Source: Burkholderiales bacterium GJ-E10 (GTDB lineage Bacteria > Pseudomonadota > Gammaproteobacteria > Burkholderiales > Burkholderiaceae_F). From it: a DNA stretch of 64,000 nt. Positions within the stretch are counted from its first letter, which is position 1. Every line of letters begins with the position of its first letter. A program made the translations under genes and the position numbers. Below are positions 28,501 through 36,786 of this stretch, in pieces. The notes beneath the pieces were generated by a model. That model was not told the DNA's origin. It saw only the letters and a program-made list of their open reading frames with translations, and did not search any database. The DNA lies in contig AP014683.1 in NCBI GenBank assembly GCA_000828975.1, positions 124,001 through 188,000 of the forward strand, given 5' to 3'.

Positions 28501-29391
28501 ATGGATCGCTTCGCAATTTTCGTCGATGCCGGCTATTTCTATGCCGCTGGCGCTCAGGCTGCATTCGGCCGCCGCACCCCCCAGATCTCCCGCAAGCAGC
28601 TTTCGATAAAGTCGCCCCCGGCGATGATGGAAGCGCTGTTCAATAAGGCGGGTGGAATATGCAAAGGTGTCTCGTCGCTTCGCGCGTATTGGTATGACGC
28701 CATGCCCGGACCACGCATGTCCCTTGAGCAAAATGCGATCGCCATGCTACCAGGGGTCAAAGTCAGACTCGGCGCGCTCAACAGCGCGGGGGAGCAAAAA
28801 GGCGTCGATTCGCTCATCGTGACCGACGTTATCGACCTCGCAAGAAACCGCGCGATCTCAGATGCCGTTGTAGTGAGCGGAGACGAAGATTTGCGCATTG
28901 CTGTTCAGATTGCGCAGTCATACGGTGTGCGGGTCCACATTCTCGCCGCAGGTGATCCGGCACACAATGTCAGCCCGTCCCTTCAGATGGAAGCGGACTC
29001 CGTTGAATCACTTGATGGCGACTGGTTTGGCAACTACTTCGACTTGAGCGCACCCGCAGCGATGAGCGCACCCGCAGCGATACCTGCTGCTGAACCGGCG
29101 GCCGTGTTCTCGGGCAAAGTGGCCGCCTCTGCCGACGCCACACCTCCAATTCGCATCGAGACACTAGCCGATGGCGTGATTGCCGAGATGATCGCCGACA
29201 TCAAACCGGACCAGCGGAAACAACTGGCAGCGCATTTTTCGATCCATACGACGGTTCCCCCGGAGTACGATAGGCCTCTCATCGCCAAGGTTTCGGCTGC
29301 GCTCTCCGGTCGGCGCCTTACGGGAGAGGAAAGGCGGTGCATCCGCGGACAATTCATTTCCGCCACTAGGGGTACCGGAATCGAGCAGTAA
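28501..29391 (+). CDS. NYN-domain (PIN-like) putative RNase
   Basis: This 296-residue protein has an N-terminal NYN/LabA-like domain with the acidic residues expected for a metal-dependent RNase: D9 in FAIFVDAGYFYAAG, D in QKGVDSLIVTDVIDLAR, and the DED of VVVSGDEDLRIAVQIAQSYG. A Pro/Ala linker (residues about 185-210) leads to a C-terminal helical region. Codon use is less G+C-rich than its neighbours, which suggests separate acquisition. It could act in defence or RNA processing; no partner gene is evident. Confidence 0.75.
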   Translation: MDRFAIFVDAGYFYAAGAQAAFGRRTPQISRKQLSIKSPPAMMEALFNKAGGICKGVSSLRAYWYDAMPGPRMSLEQNAIAMLPGVKVRLGALNSAGEQKGVDSLIVTDVIDLARNRAISDAVVVSGDEDLRIAVQIAQSYGVRVHILAAGDPAHNVSPSLQMEADSVESLDGDWFGNYFDLSAPAAMSAPAAIPAAEPAAVFSGKVAASADATPPIRIETLADGVIAEMIADIKPDQRKQLAAHFSIHTTVPPEYDRPLIAKVSAALSGRRLTGEERRCIRGQFISATRGTGIEQ

Positions 29392-29582
29392 GCGCGAGGA
29401 ACACGCGGCAGCTATCGCTGCGCGCCTTCCGGTCACGGTCACGCGTACGCGCTCCAGTTGGGGGATGGGAGCACTCCACCCTCGCCGCCGGCAGTGCGCC
29501 AGGGTAGTGCTTGGCGATGATCCGGTTCATCGCATCGACTAGATCGATGCTGCTTGAACGTGACGTGCCCGGAACCAAGACC
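29392..29582. other. Intergenic stretch without a supported gene
   Basis: Between the NYN gene and virB1 no frame has recognisable content. A 70-residue minus-strand frame (start 29578) contains AMNRIIAKHYPGALP but has no ribosome-binding site or domain; it may be a fragment of a lost gene at the join of the replication and transfer blocks. Confidence 0.4.
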
Positions 29583-30155
29583 CTACCGTTGTAGGCTGCG
29601 CCCGCCCAGGTCTCCTGCGTTTGGCTTCAGGGGGCTGGCCTGCGGGGTCCAGATGATGATGGGTCTCACCGGGGGCAGGCTGGCGCCGACCGCCCACTTG
29701 GCCATGCGACCGTTCTCGATCGGCGGCACCGCCGCGCCGGCGCGCGAGTAGACCGCAGCGGCATAGGCCGCGCCGCGTCTGCCGGCGCTCGTTCCGGTGT
29801 TGTACGCAGCCAGCGCCGCGGCTAGGGATCCGGAGCGCTGCCATGCCTGGAGCAGGATTTTCTGGGCGGCGCGCAGGTTCTCGCACGGATCGAGGGCGGC
29901 GGCCGGATCGAGCCCGAGCAAGGGCAGGTTACGGCTGTTGACCTGCGCCAGGCCGATGTCCACCGAATGTCCCCGGCCGATGAGCCCGCGCAGTAGCGCG
30001 GCGGCGGCCTGCGCGGATTGGGGCTGATAGGTTCTTCCGGTGGTGTTGTCGTGGAGGGCAAGCGGATTGCCGCCGCTTTCCTGCTGCACGAGGGCGGCCA
30101 TCGTTACCGGAGCGACGGCTGGGGCGCAGGACATGAGGAGTTGAATCGGCGTCAT
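29583..30155 (-). CDS. VirB1/TrbN-like lytic transglycosylase
   Basis: This 190-residue protein opens peptidoglycan locally for a type IV secretion channel. The catalytic glutamate is E26 in LVQQESGGNPLAL, followed by VDIGLAQVNSRNLPLLGL, DPCENLRAAQKILLQAW and ALAAYNTG, the SLT fold of VirB1 proteins. There is no strong classical signal peptide. It is divergent from topB across an 80-base gap that holds a near-perfect 30-bp palindrome. Confidence 0.85.
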   Translation of the reverse strand: MTPIQLLMSCAPAVAPVTMAALVQQESGGNPLALHDNTTGRTYQPQSAQAAAALLRGLIGRGHSVDIGLAQVNSRNLPLLGLDPAAALDPCENLRAAQKILLQAWQRSGSLAAALAAYNTGTSAGRRGAAYAAAVYSRAGAAVPPIENGRMAKWAVGASLPPVRPIIIWTPQASPLKPNAGDLGGRSLQR

Positions 30156-30161
30156 GCCGGA

Positions 30162-30191
30162 ACTCTGCGCGGCGGGCCCGCTGCGCAGAGT
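30162..30191. promoter_or_regulatory. 30-bp palindromic operator between virB1 and topB
   Basis: The left half is ACTCTGCGCGGCGGG and the right half CCCGCTGCGCAGAGT; 28 of 30 positions are symmetric about the central GGGCCC (30174-30179). It lies between divergent genes. Degenerate copies, mostly one half-site, stand before traK, traJ, trbB, the primase-like gene and the ardC-like unit. Confidence 0.75.
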
Positions 30192-30235
30192 AGCGGGGAG
30201 GGCGCAGGTTGCGCGCCCGTCTCCGGAGCCCGTCC

Positions 30236-32407
30236 ATGCGCATCTTCATCGCCGAGAAGCCTTCCGTGGCCAAAGCCATCGCCGACGTGCTGGGCGGCGG
30301 CCAGAAGGCCGACGGATACATCGAATGCGGCAGCCTCGCCACTCGCGTGACCTGGTGCTTCGGGCACCTGCTGGAGCAGGCTCCGCCCGAGGCGTATGTG
30401 CCGGGCGAGGGGGTGCGGCCCGAGGACCTGCCGGTGATCCCGGAGCGCTGGAAGCTCTCGCCGCGCGACGGCGCCGCGGGCAAGCAGATCAACGTGATCC
30501 GGGATCTGCTCAAAGTCGCGACCGAGGTCGTCCACGCCGGCGACGCCGATCGGGAAGGGCAGTTGCTGGTCGACGAAGTGCTGCTGTACCTGGGCTGGGC
30601 GGGCAAGACCTCGCGTCTGTGGCTCTCGAGTCTGGATGACGAGAGCGTGCAGCGGGCGCTGGTGACCCTCAAGCCCAACGCCGCGCTGGCGCCGCTCTAC
30701 GAGTCGGCTCTGGCGCGGCAGCGCGCCGACTGGCTGCTGGGCATGAACGGCTCGATCGCGATCAGCCGCAACTTGCAGGCCGCGGGCGTGCCAGGCTCCT
30801 GGAACATCGGTCGGGTGCAGACCCCGACGCTGGCGCTGCTGGTGGACCGCAAGCGGGAGATCGGCGGATTCTCCCCGCGCGACCATTACCAGACCGAGGC
30901 GCTGCTGGCGGGGGGAATCCGGGCGCTCTGGCAAATCCCCGATGACCTGCTCACCGACGGGCTGCTGCTGGAGAAGGCGGCCGCCGAAGCGACGGCCTCG
31001 GCCGTGCGGGGCCGCCCGGCCCGGGTGGAAAAGTTCACCCGCAAGATGGCAGAGCGGGCGGCGCCGCTCCCCTACACCCTGAGCGCGCTGCAGAAGGCGG
31101 CGAGCCGCCGGCTGGGGATCTCGGCCAAGGACACCCTGGCCGCAGCGCAGGAACTCTACGAAGCCAAGATCACGACCTACCCGCGGACCGATTGCCCGTA
31201 CCTGCCCAACGAGATGCACCGCGATGCCGGACGCATTCTCGAGGTGCTCGGCGCCGGGGGAGGCGGCGTCGATCCGGCTCGGCGGCACGCGGCCTGGGAC
31301 ACGGCCAAGGTCGAGGCGCACCATGGCATCGTGCCTACCGGCGCCGATCCCGACGCGGCGGGCCTGTCCCGGAACGCCGGGCGAGTGTTCGGGCTGATCC
31401 GCGAGTCCTACATTCGCCTCTTCCTGCCGCCAGAGAGGTTCGAGGCCCGGGAGGCGATCTTCGTCTTTCCGGGCGGGGAGCGATTCCGCGCGGCGGCGCG
31501 CATCGTGCTCGACCCGGGCTGGACGGATCTGGGCGGGAACGAGGAGGCCGAGGCGGATCCCGAAGAAGTCCGCACGCTGCCGGAACTGTCGGAGGGACAG
31601 ACGCTCGCCTGTGAAGCGGCGCAGGTTGTCGCCAGACGCACCGCGCCGCCCAAGCCCTATACCGACGGCACGCTGATCGCCGCGATGACCGGGGTGCACA
31701 AGCTCGTTGCCGATCCGAAACTCAGGGCGCGCCTGAAGGAGACATCCGGCTTGGGGACGGAGGCGACCCGCGCTTCGATGATCGAGACGCTGCTCGCCCG
31801 GGGGTACGTCGAGCGCAAGGACAAGGAGATCCACCCGACCGGGCGCGGCGAGCAGCTCATCGACATGCTGCGGAAGGCCGTGCCCGAGCTGGCGGACCCG
31901 GGCTACACCGCGCTGCAGGAGGACGCGCTTGCCGACATCGCGGCGCGCCGGGGCACGTTCGCCGATTTCCTGCGCGCCCAGCGCGAGGCGGTGACCCGCA
32001 CCACGCGGCGGCTGCTCGCCGCGCAACTTTGCGCTCCCGTACCAATGCAGGCCTGCCCGGCTTGCCGGGGGAGTCGCTGTGTGCCGCGCACGAGCAAGGC
32101 GGGCAATCCGTACCACCGGTGTCTGGATTGCGAGGCGGCGTTTGCCGACGAGGGCGGCAAGCCCGGCAAGCGGTTCGAGGACAAGCCGGCGGGCGAAGCC
32201 GCCGCGAAGCAGGCGGCAACCGGGCCGAAGTGCCCGAAGTGCAAGAAGCCCACCTTCCGTAATGAAACCAAGACCGGAAAGACCTATTTCCGCTGCGGAC
32301 CCTGTAAGGGCGCCTGGTGGCCAAACCGCGAGGATGCGGACAAGATCGGGAAGACGTTGGAGGCGCGCGGCGCTCGGACAGCGCAAGAGCGCGGTAGCGC
32401 TGCATGA
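30236..32407 (+). CDS. topB: DNA topoisomerase III
   Basis: This 723-residue type IA topoisomerase unlinks DNA during transfer or replication. The TOPRIM domain has E7 in FIAEKPSVAKAIADVLGG and the DxD in VHAGDADREGQLL. The active tyrosine is Y315 in KITTYPRTDCPYL. The C-terminus has two zinc-ribbon motifs (CPACRGSRC...CLDC and CPKCKKPTF...CGPC). Length is typical of element-encoded TopB. The start at 30236 gives the canonical N-terminus. The downstream EAL gene overlaps it by 4 bases. Confidence 0.94.
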   Translation: MRIFIAEKPSVAKAIADVLGGGQKADGYIECGSLATRVTWCFGHLLEQAPPEAYVPGEGVRPEDLPVIPERWKLSPRDGAAGKQINVIRDLLKVATEVVHAGDADREGQLLVDEVLLYLGWAGKTSRLWLSSLDDESVQRALVTLKPNAALAPLYESALARQRADWLLGMNGSIAISRNLQAAGVPGSWNIGRVQTPTLALLVDRKREIGGFSPRDHYQTEALLAGGIRALWQIPDDLLTDGLLLEKAAAEATASAVRGRPARVEKFTRKMAERAAPLPYTLSALQKAASRRLGISAKDTLAAAQELYEAKITTYPRTDCPYLPNEMHRDAGRILEVLGAGGGGVDPARRHAAWDTAKVEAHHGIVPTGADPDAAGLSRNAGRVFGLIRESYIRLFLPPERFEAREAIFVFPGGERFRAAARIVLDPGWTDLGGNEEAEADPEEVRTLPELSEGQTLACEAAQVVARRTAPPKPYTDGTLIAAMTGVHKLVADPKLRARLKETSGLGTEATRASMIETLLARGYVERKDKEIHPTGRGEQLIDMLRKAVPELADPGYTALQEDALADIAARRGTFADFLRAQREAVTRTTRRLLAAQLCAPVPMQACPACRGSRCVPRTSKAGNPYHRCLDCEAAFADEGGKPGKRFEDKPAGEAAAKQAATGPKCPKCKKPTFRNETKTGKTYFRCGPCKGAWWPNREDADKIGKTLEARGARTAQERGSAA

Positions 32408-33123
32408 GGCAGTTCATCGAACCGGCTTTCCAGCCGATTGCCGATGCGCATGGCCGGACGTTCGGGCTCGAGGCGCTGCTGCGCCTGCGGGGGTATCCGG
32501 ACCAGAGCCAGGAGCAGAGCCTGCGCCGATGGGAGAAGACGGGGTTCATCCGCACCGTGGATCGCGCGATGCTCGCAAGCGTCGTGGAGGCGCTGGCGCG
32601 GATCGACTGCTTCGATCGCCCGATGCGGATCGCCGTCAACGTATCGGTGGCGACCATCGAGGCCGACGGCGACGGGTACCGCGCGGCGCTCGGCGCCCTG
32701 GCGGGTCTTGTGCAGCGGGTCATCGTGGAGATGACGGAAACTGCGCCGATCACGGATGCGGCCTCGGTGCTGCGCTTCGCGGCGGAGTGCCGAGCCGCCG
32801 GCCACCACCTGGCGCTCGACGATTGCCATCCGTCCCACCCGTACGGGCGGAAGGAATTCATGCGCCGCGTGTTCCCGACGCTCATCAAGATCGATGGCGA
32901 GTTTCTCCGCCAGTGTTACAGGAACGGGGATGTATCGGATCTGCGCCGGATGATCGACGCGGCCCACACGCTCGGAGCGCGGGTGATCGCCGAACACGTC
33001 GCAGACGAGGCGATCCGGGATTTTGCGTTACGGCAGGGCGCGGACCTTTTCCAGGGATTCGCCATCGGCAGGCCCGCGCCATTACATCGTAGACCCCGGG
33101 TCATGCCTTCCACTGCTCGCTGA
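32404..33123 (+). CDS. Stand-alone EAL-domain protein (putative c-di-GMP phosphodiesterase)
   Basis: This 239-residue protein is a lone EAL domain. Catalytic positions are largely present: EALLRLRG (E23), AVNVSV, VEMTET, the aspartate pair in ALDDCHPSHP, IKIDGEF, IAEHV and QGFAIGRPAP. The loop normally reading DDFGTGYSS is changed to DDCHPSHPY, which could weaken activity. It is translationally coupled to topB (ATGA overlap), so it belongs to the element rather than being a later insertion. It would break c-di-GMP to pGpG or act as a sensor. Confidence 0.82.
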   Translation: MRQFIEPAFQPIADAHGRTFGLEALLRLRGYPDQSQEQSLRRWEKTGFIRTVDRAMLASVVEALARIDCFDRPMRIAVNVSVATIEADGDGYRAALGALAGLVQRVIVEMTETAPITDAASVLRFAAECRAAGHHLALDDCHPSHPYGRKEFMRRVFPTLIKIDGEFLRQCYRNGDVSDLRRMIDAAHTLGARVIAEHVADEAIRDFALRQGADLFQGFAIGRPAPLHRRPRVMPSTAR

Positions 33124-33184
33124 GGAACATCCGCAAGACCATCCCTATTGAGGGCGGAGGCTTTGCGGCCATTCCTTACACGTC

Positions 33185-34225
33185 CTAGAACAGCTCCAGG
33201 TCCGGGCTCTGCACCTGCTTCTTCACCAGCAAGCCTTCGCGCAGCAGCGCTTCGTGCGCGAGCGTGCGGTTGCGGCCGCTCTGTTTTGCGTAGTAGAGCG
33301 CCGAGTCGGCGCGGTCGATCGCGGTCGCGGGGATGTCGTCTGGTTCGATGCGCGTGATCCCGATGCTCACCGTAACCTGCGCGATCTGCGGAAAGCGATG
33401 GCTGGCGACGGCGTTGCGGAATCGTTCAAAGGCGATCATCGCGCCCGACTCATCCGCGCCGTCCAGAATGACGAGAAACTCCTCGCCACCGAAGCGGTAT
33501 AGCGCCTCCGTATGGCGAAAGCTGCCCTGCATCATGCGCGCAACCAGCAGCAGTACCTCGTCGCCGAAGAGGTGTCCGAACGTGTCGTTGACGCTTTTGA
33601 AATGGTCGACGTCGATGATTCCGACCCAGTTGGTACGCGTCCCGTCCTGCGGATCCGTTCCACGGCGCCGCGGCGTGCGCCGTTTTGCGAACGACGTTTC
33701 GAAGTTGCGCCGATTGAGCAGGCCGGTCAGCGTGTCGCGCTCGCCGTAGTCGAGGACACTCAAGTGGTTTCGCAGGATGCGCAGCACCCCCTGCAGCGCC
33801 CGCGCGTCCTTCGGCTGCAAGGTTCGCTGGCCCGAAAACTCGATTTCGACCAATCCGACTAGGCCCCGCTCCGCCAAGATCGGAAACACGCTGTTCATGT
33901 GTTCCTCGCTGCCGTCCCGGGGTTTAGATAGGTAATGAACGACGTCACCGAGCAGGACGCATTCGTGCCAGTGGGCGCGCTCGGTCACCGGGGGACAACG
34001 GTCGGGATCGCAGACCGGATCCACAAAGGAAGCCCCTGTCGCATCGACACAGATACGCAGTTGCACCCGCCGGTCTTCAGGCTCGCCCAGCACCCGGAAC
34101 ACGCAGACGCGCGCCGGCCGAACTTGATCGAAGAACAAGCGCGCGATCATGTGATCGACATCGTCCCGGTCCCGGTGGGATGTGATCTCTGCAACGGAGT
34201 CGATCAAGTCTGTCTTCACGTTCAC
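33185..34225 (-). CDS. GGDEF diguanylate cyclase with N-terminal sensor region
   Basis: This 346-residue protein has an N-terminal GAF-like region (about 1-150) with two cysteines in DPVCDPDRCPPV. The GGDEF domain follows, with RDTLTGLLNRRNFE, WVGIIDVDHFKSVNDTFGH and the active loop YRFGGEEFLVIL. No membrane segment is seen. The inhibitory RxxD motif was not evident at the expected place. It starts with GTG at 34225. The IS5-family element sits 70 bases upstream, so expression may depend on a promoter in the insertion sequence. Confidence 0.87.
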   Translation of the reverse strand: MNVKTDLIDSVAEITSHRDRDDVDHMIARLFFDQVRPARVCVFRVLGEPEDRRVQLRICVDATGASFVDPVCDPDRCPPVTERAHWHECVLLGDVVHYLSKPRDGSEEHMNSVFPILAERGLVGLVEIEFSGQRTLQPKDARALQGVLRILRNHLSVLDYGERDTLTGLLNRRNFETSFAKRRTPRRRGTDPQDGTRTNWVGIIDVDHFKSVNDTFGHLFGDEVLLLVARMMQGSFRHTEALYRFGGEEFLVILDGADESGAMIAFERFRNAVASHRFPQIAQVTVSIGITRIEPDDIPATAIDRADSALYYAKQSGRNRTLAHEALLREGLLVKKQVQSPDLELF

Positions 34226-34298
34226 GCACGGGAATTGGGCACTTCCCCAAAGGAGCCATCCCTTTCGGGAAATCTTTATCGTCTGTGTGTCATATTAG

Positions 34299-35638
34299 CA
34301 GGCTGTTGAAATTCGCCCCTCTGAGCGAGAACTTTGCATCGTGAACGCGCCGCTGATCAACGATTCCGCATGTTCGGTCCATGTTTTTGGACCCCGGAAC
34401 CGGTATCGTCGCGCCCAGGTTGCTCGATTTCTTGCATCACCGGGCTCCTTGAACTGCAAATTCGGGTACCTCCGACAGTATTCGGCCCATCCGGACGATG
34501 TTGCTCGCCAACATGTTCAGTTTGAACTGGTGGTCGACGCGCCGGATTCCGCGGAACATGGTCTGCCGTATCCGGCCGACTGTCTTGGCCCAACCGAAGT
34601 GCTCTTCGATTCGCTTGCGAATCCGTTGGCTGACTTCGTACCCCGCGTGACGGGATGTCCGCGCATCGATCGCGCTGCCACCAGGACGTCCCACATTCAT
34701 CGCCACATGCGGCGTAACGTTGGCAAGTCGGCAGGATTCGACGAACCCTGCCGTGTCGTATGCCTTGTCCGCCGCCACGGTCTTGCGCTGCGTTCCGGGA
34801 ACGGTTTCGATCATCGTCAGCGCCGCATCTCGTTCGGCAGTGCCACCTGCGTGTGTGACGACCGCTCCGACAATGAGCCCGTTTCGGTTCTCCATCAGCG
34901 CGTGCCCCTGGTAGCAAAGGATCGCGGCAGTGTTGGAGCTTTTGCGAAACAGCCGTGCATCGGGATCCGTCGTGCTGGCATGCGTGTCGTTGCTGCGCGG
35001 ACGTCCCTTCCAGTCGGTGTCGGCGTTGCGTCCGGGCGCGCTTGGCCCCCCGTCGCCTCCGTCCTTGGGTCGGAAACTCTTGTGGCTCGCCCACGCTTGC
35101 ACCAGAGTTCCATCAACCGAGAAATGATCCTTCGAGAGCAATCCGTTCTTGTCGGCCAGCGACATCACCTCGGTGAAGAACTTCTCGACGGCCTCGTGCT
35201 CGATCAACCGGTCGCGGTTCTTCGAGAAAACGGAGTGGTCCCAGACCGGATCGTCGATAGCCAGACCCACGAACCACCGGAACAGCAGGTTGTATCGGAT
35301 CTGCTCCATGAGCTGCCGTTCGCTGCGAACCGAATAGAACAACTGGAGCAGCAACGCACGCATCAGTTTCTCGGGGGCAATCGAGGCACGGCCGGTACCA
35401 GCGTACATCTCATTGAACAAGTCGTTCAGTCCGGCGAGTGCTGTGTTCACAATGCCCTGAATTGGACGAAGCGGATGATCGGACGGAACGAAATCGTCGA
35501 GCTTTGCCATCAAGAACAACGCCTCTTGCATCCCGTCGCTACCGCGCATTGGTCCCGTCCTACTGGAGAATCGACAATGACTATTCAACGTTCGACAAGC
35601 CACTTCGCTGACACACTCAGCCGTTTTTCAACAGCCTG
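34299..35638 (-). mobile_element. IS5-family insertion sequence, intact
   Basis: The 1340-bp element is bounded by inverted repeats beginning CAGGCTGTTGAAA (34299-34311 and complement 35626-35638). It is flanked by a 4-base target duplication TTAG (34295-34298 and 35639-35642), which fits the YTAR target of the IS5 group. It carries one complete transposase gene. It lies between a GGDEF gene and an HD-GYP gene without breaking either. Confidence 0.93.
34437..35549 (-). CDS. IS5-family DDE transposase
   Basis: This 370-residue transposase has an N-terminal DUF772-type domain (LMRALLLQLFYSVRSERQL, then FRWFVGLAIDDPVWDHSVFS). The DDE residues are in FSVDGTLVQAW, VAADKAYDTAGFV and RIEEHFGWAKTVGRIRQT. 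The ATG at 35549 (MRGSDGMQEALFLMAKLDDF) is chosen over the open extension to 35603. The gene is complete and lies inside perfect ends, so it may be active. Confidence 0.92.
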   Translation of the reverse strand: MRGSDGMQEALFLMAKLDDFVPSDHPLRPIQGIVNTALAGLNDLFNEMYAGTGRASIAPEKLMRALLLQLFYSVRSERQLMEQIRYNLLFRWFVGLAIDDPVWDHSVFSKNRDRLIEHEAVEKFFTEVMSLADKNGLLSKDHFSVDGTLVQAWASHKSFRPKDGGDGGPSAPGRNADTDWKGRPRSNDTHASTTDPDARLFRKSSNTAAILCYQGHALMENRNGLIVGAVVTHAGGTAERDAALTMIETVPGTQRKTVAADKAYDTAGFVESCRLANVTPHVAMNVGRPGGSAIDARTSRHAGYEVSQRIRKRIEEHFGWAKTVGRIRQTMFRGIRRVDHQFKLNMLASNIVRMGRILSEVPEFAVQGAR

Positions 35639-35804
35639 TTAGGGAATCATAATGGCAGGGAAAATTCCGATCGCGGAAATTTGCAGCATTTCCGGGGGTA
35701 TCCGCAGCGTTTCCAAGGTTGGCGTCATGACGGGTTTCGCCGCGCGGACCCGAATAATGGCGGTCTATTCCCGAACCACGCCAACCGATCCTGCCTTACC
35801 TTTC

Positions 35805-36719
35805 CTATGCGCGCTTTCCGCTGTCTCCACCCGCGTTGGCATCAACGCGTACGAAGATTGGCTCCACCACCGCGCGGCCATCCTGCAAACCTTGCAGGCG
35901 AATGATGACGGCCTCTTGGAGGATCGTGTCCTTCGTCAGCATAATCAGACCGGACGTGTTGTACAAATCCCGCGCCAGCATCATGCCGGGACGTAATTGC
36001 CTGACGGAGAGCGAGATTTCCGTCGCTAGCAGGGATGCTGCCCCGGTGCCTGGTCCGCGGATGCCTGGTTCCAGGATGAGGTCGACGATTTTGGGATCGA
36101 AGTACCCACCCCGCTGCCTTTGGATGTGGGCCAGCACCTCGTCCTCGGAAAACGTCTGGGGTGCATCCTTCGGCTTGTTCAACATTTCGTCGTAGACATC
36201 GCAAACGGCGATAATTCTGGCGCCGAGAGGGATGTTCTCCCCTACGAGGTGGCGCGGAAACCCGGAACCATCCCAGCGCTCATGGTGGGCACTGACGAGA
36301 ACCGCCGCGTCCTGATACCAGGACATGGGTTTCAGCAGGGCGGCTCCCATGTTCGGATGGGCAAGGATCAAGTTGCGCTCCGTGTCGGAGAGATGACTCC
36401 AAGGAGCGAAGAGGGCCTCCCGGCGTATACCCAACATGCCGATTTCATGGAAAATGGCAGCGCTGTGGTTGACCTTGCGGGCGTTTTCTGAAATCCCCAT
36501 ACGCTTTCCGACCTCATCGACCAGCGCCGCGACACGACGGCTGTGGCCACCCAGATGGGGCAAAAAGAGATCCACGATTCCCAAGAGGAGCGTCTCCGCG
36601 CTTTCCTGCGCGCTGCGCAGTTCATCACGCTGGCGCTGATTCAGATTGGATAGTTCCCGGATTTTTTTGGCCATGCCGTTGGCCATGCCGATTACGCCCT
36701 CAATAGCTCCATCGTTCAT
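35805..36719 (-). CDS. HD-GYP domain protein (putative c-di-GMP phosphodiesterase)
   Basis: This 304-residue protein has the HD-GYP layout: GGHSRRVAALV, the HD site changed to HE (IFHEIGML), HPNMGAALLK, then HHERWDGSGFPR in place of the GYP signature, and RIIAVCDVYDEML. The D to E change in the metal site and GFP for GYP may lower activity. An N-terminal helix (1-50) is coiled-coil-like. A C-terminal domain from about 230 (LSVRQLRPGMMLARDLYN) is a small regulatory fold often fused to HD-GYP proteins. It lies in the c-di-GMP cargo block. Confidence 0.82.
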   Translation of the reverse strand: MNDGAIEGVIGMANGMAKKIRELSNLNQRQRDELRSAQESAETLLLGIVDLFLPHLGGHSRRVAALVDEVGKRMGISENARKVNHSAAIFHEIGMLGIRREALFAPWSHLSDTERNLILAHPNMGAALLKPMSWYQDAAVLVSAHHERWDGSGFPRHLVGENIPLGARIIAVCDVYDEMLNKPKDAPQTFSEDEVLAHIQRQRGGYFDPKIVDLILEPGIRGPGTGAASLLATEISLSVRQLRPGMMLARDLYNTSGLIMLTKDTILQEAVIIRLQGLQDGRAVVEPIFVRVDANAGGDSGKRA

Positions 36720-36786
36720 GTTGCAACTTCCGTAGTGTCAGTGACGGTAACGTTGGTCGGCGCAGTCGTTGTGCTGGGTGCGACCA

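Noticed and set aside
35652-35996. 114-codon frame between the insertion sequence and the HD-GYP gene
   Set aside because: Most of it is antisense to the HD-GYP gene, with no motif or good start.
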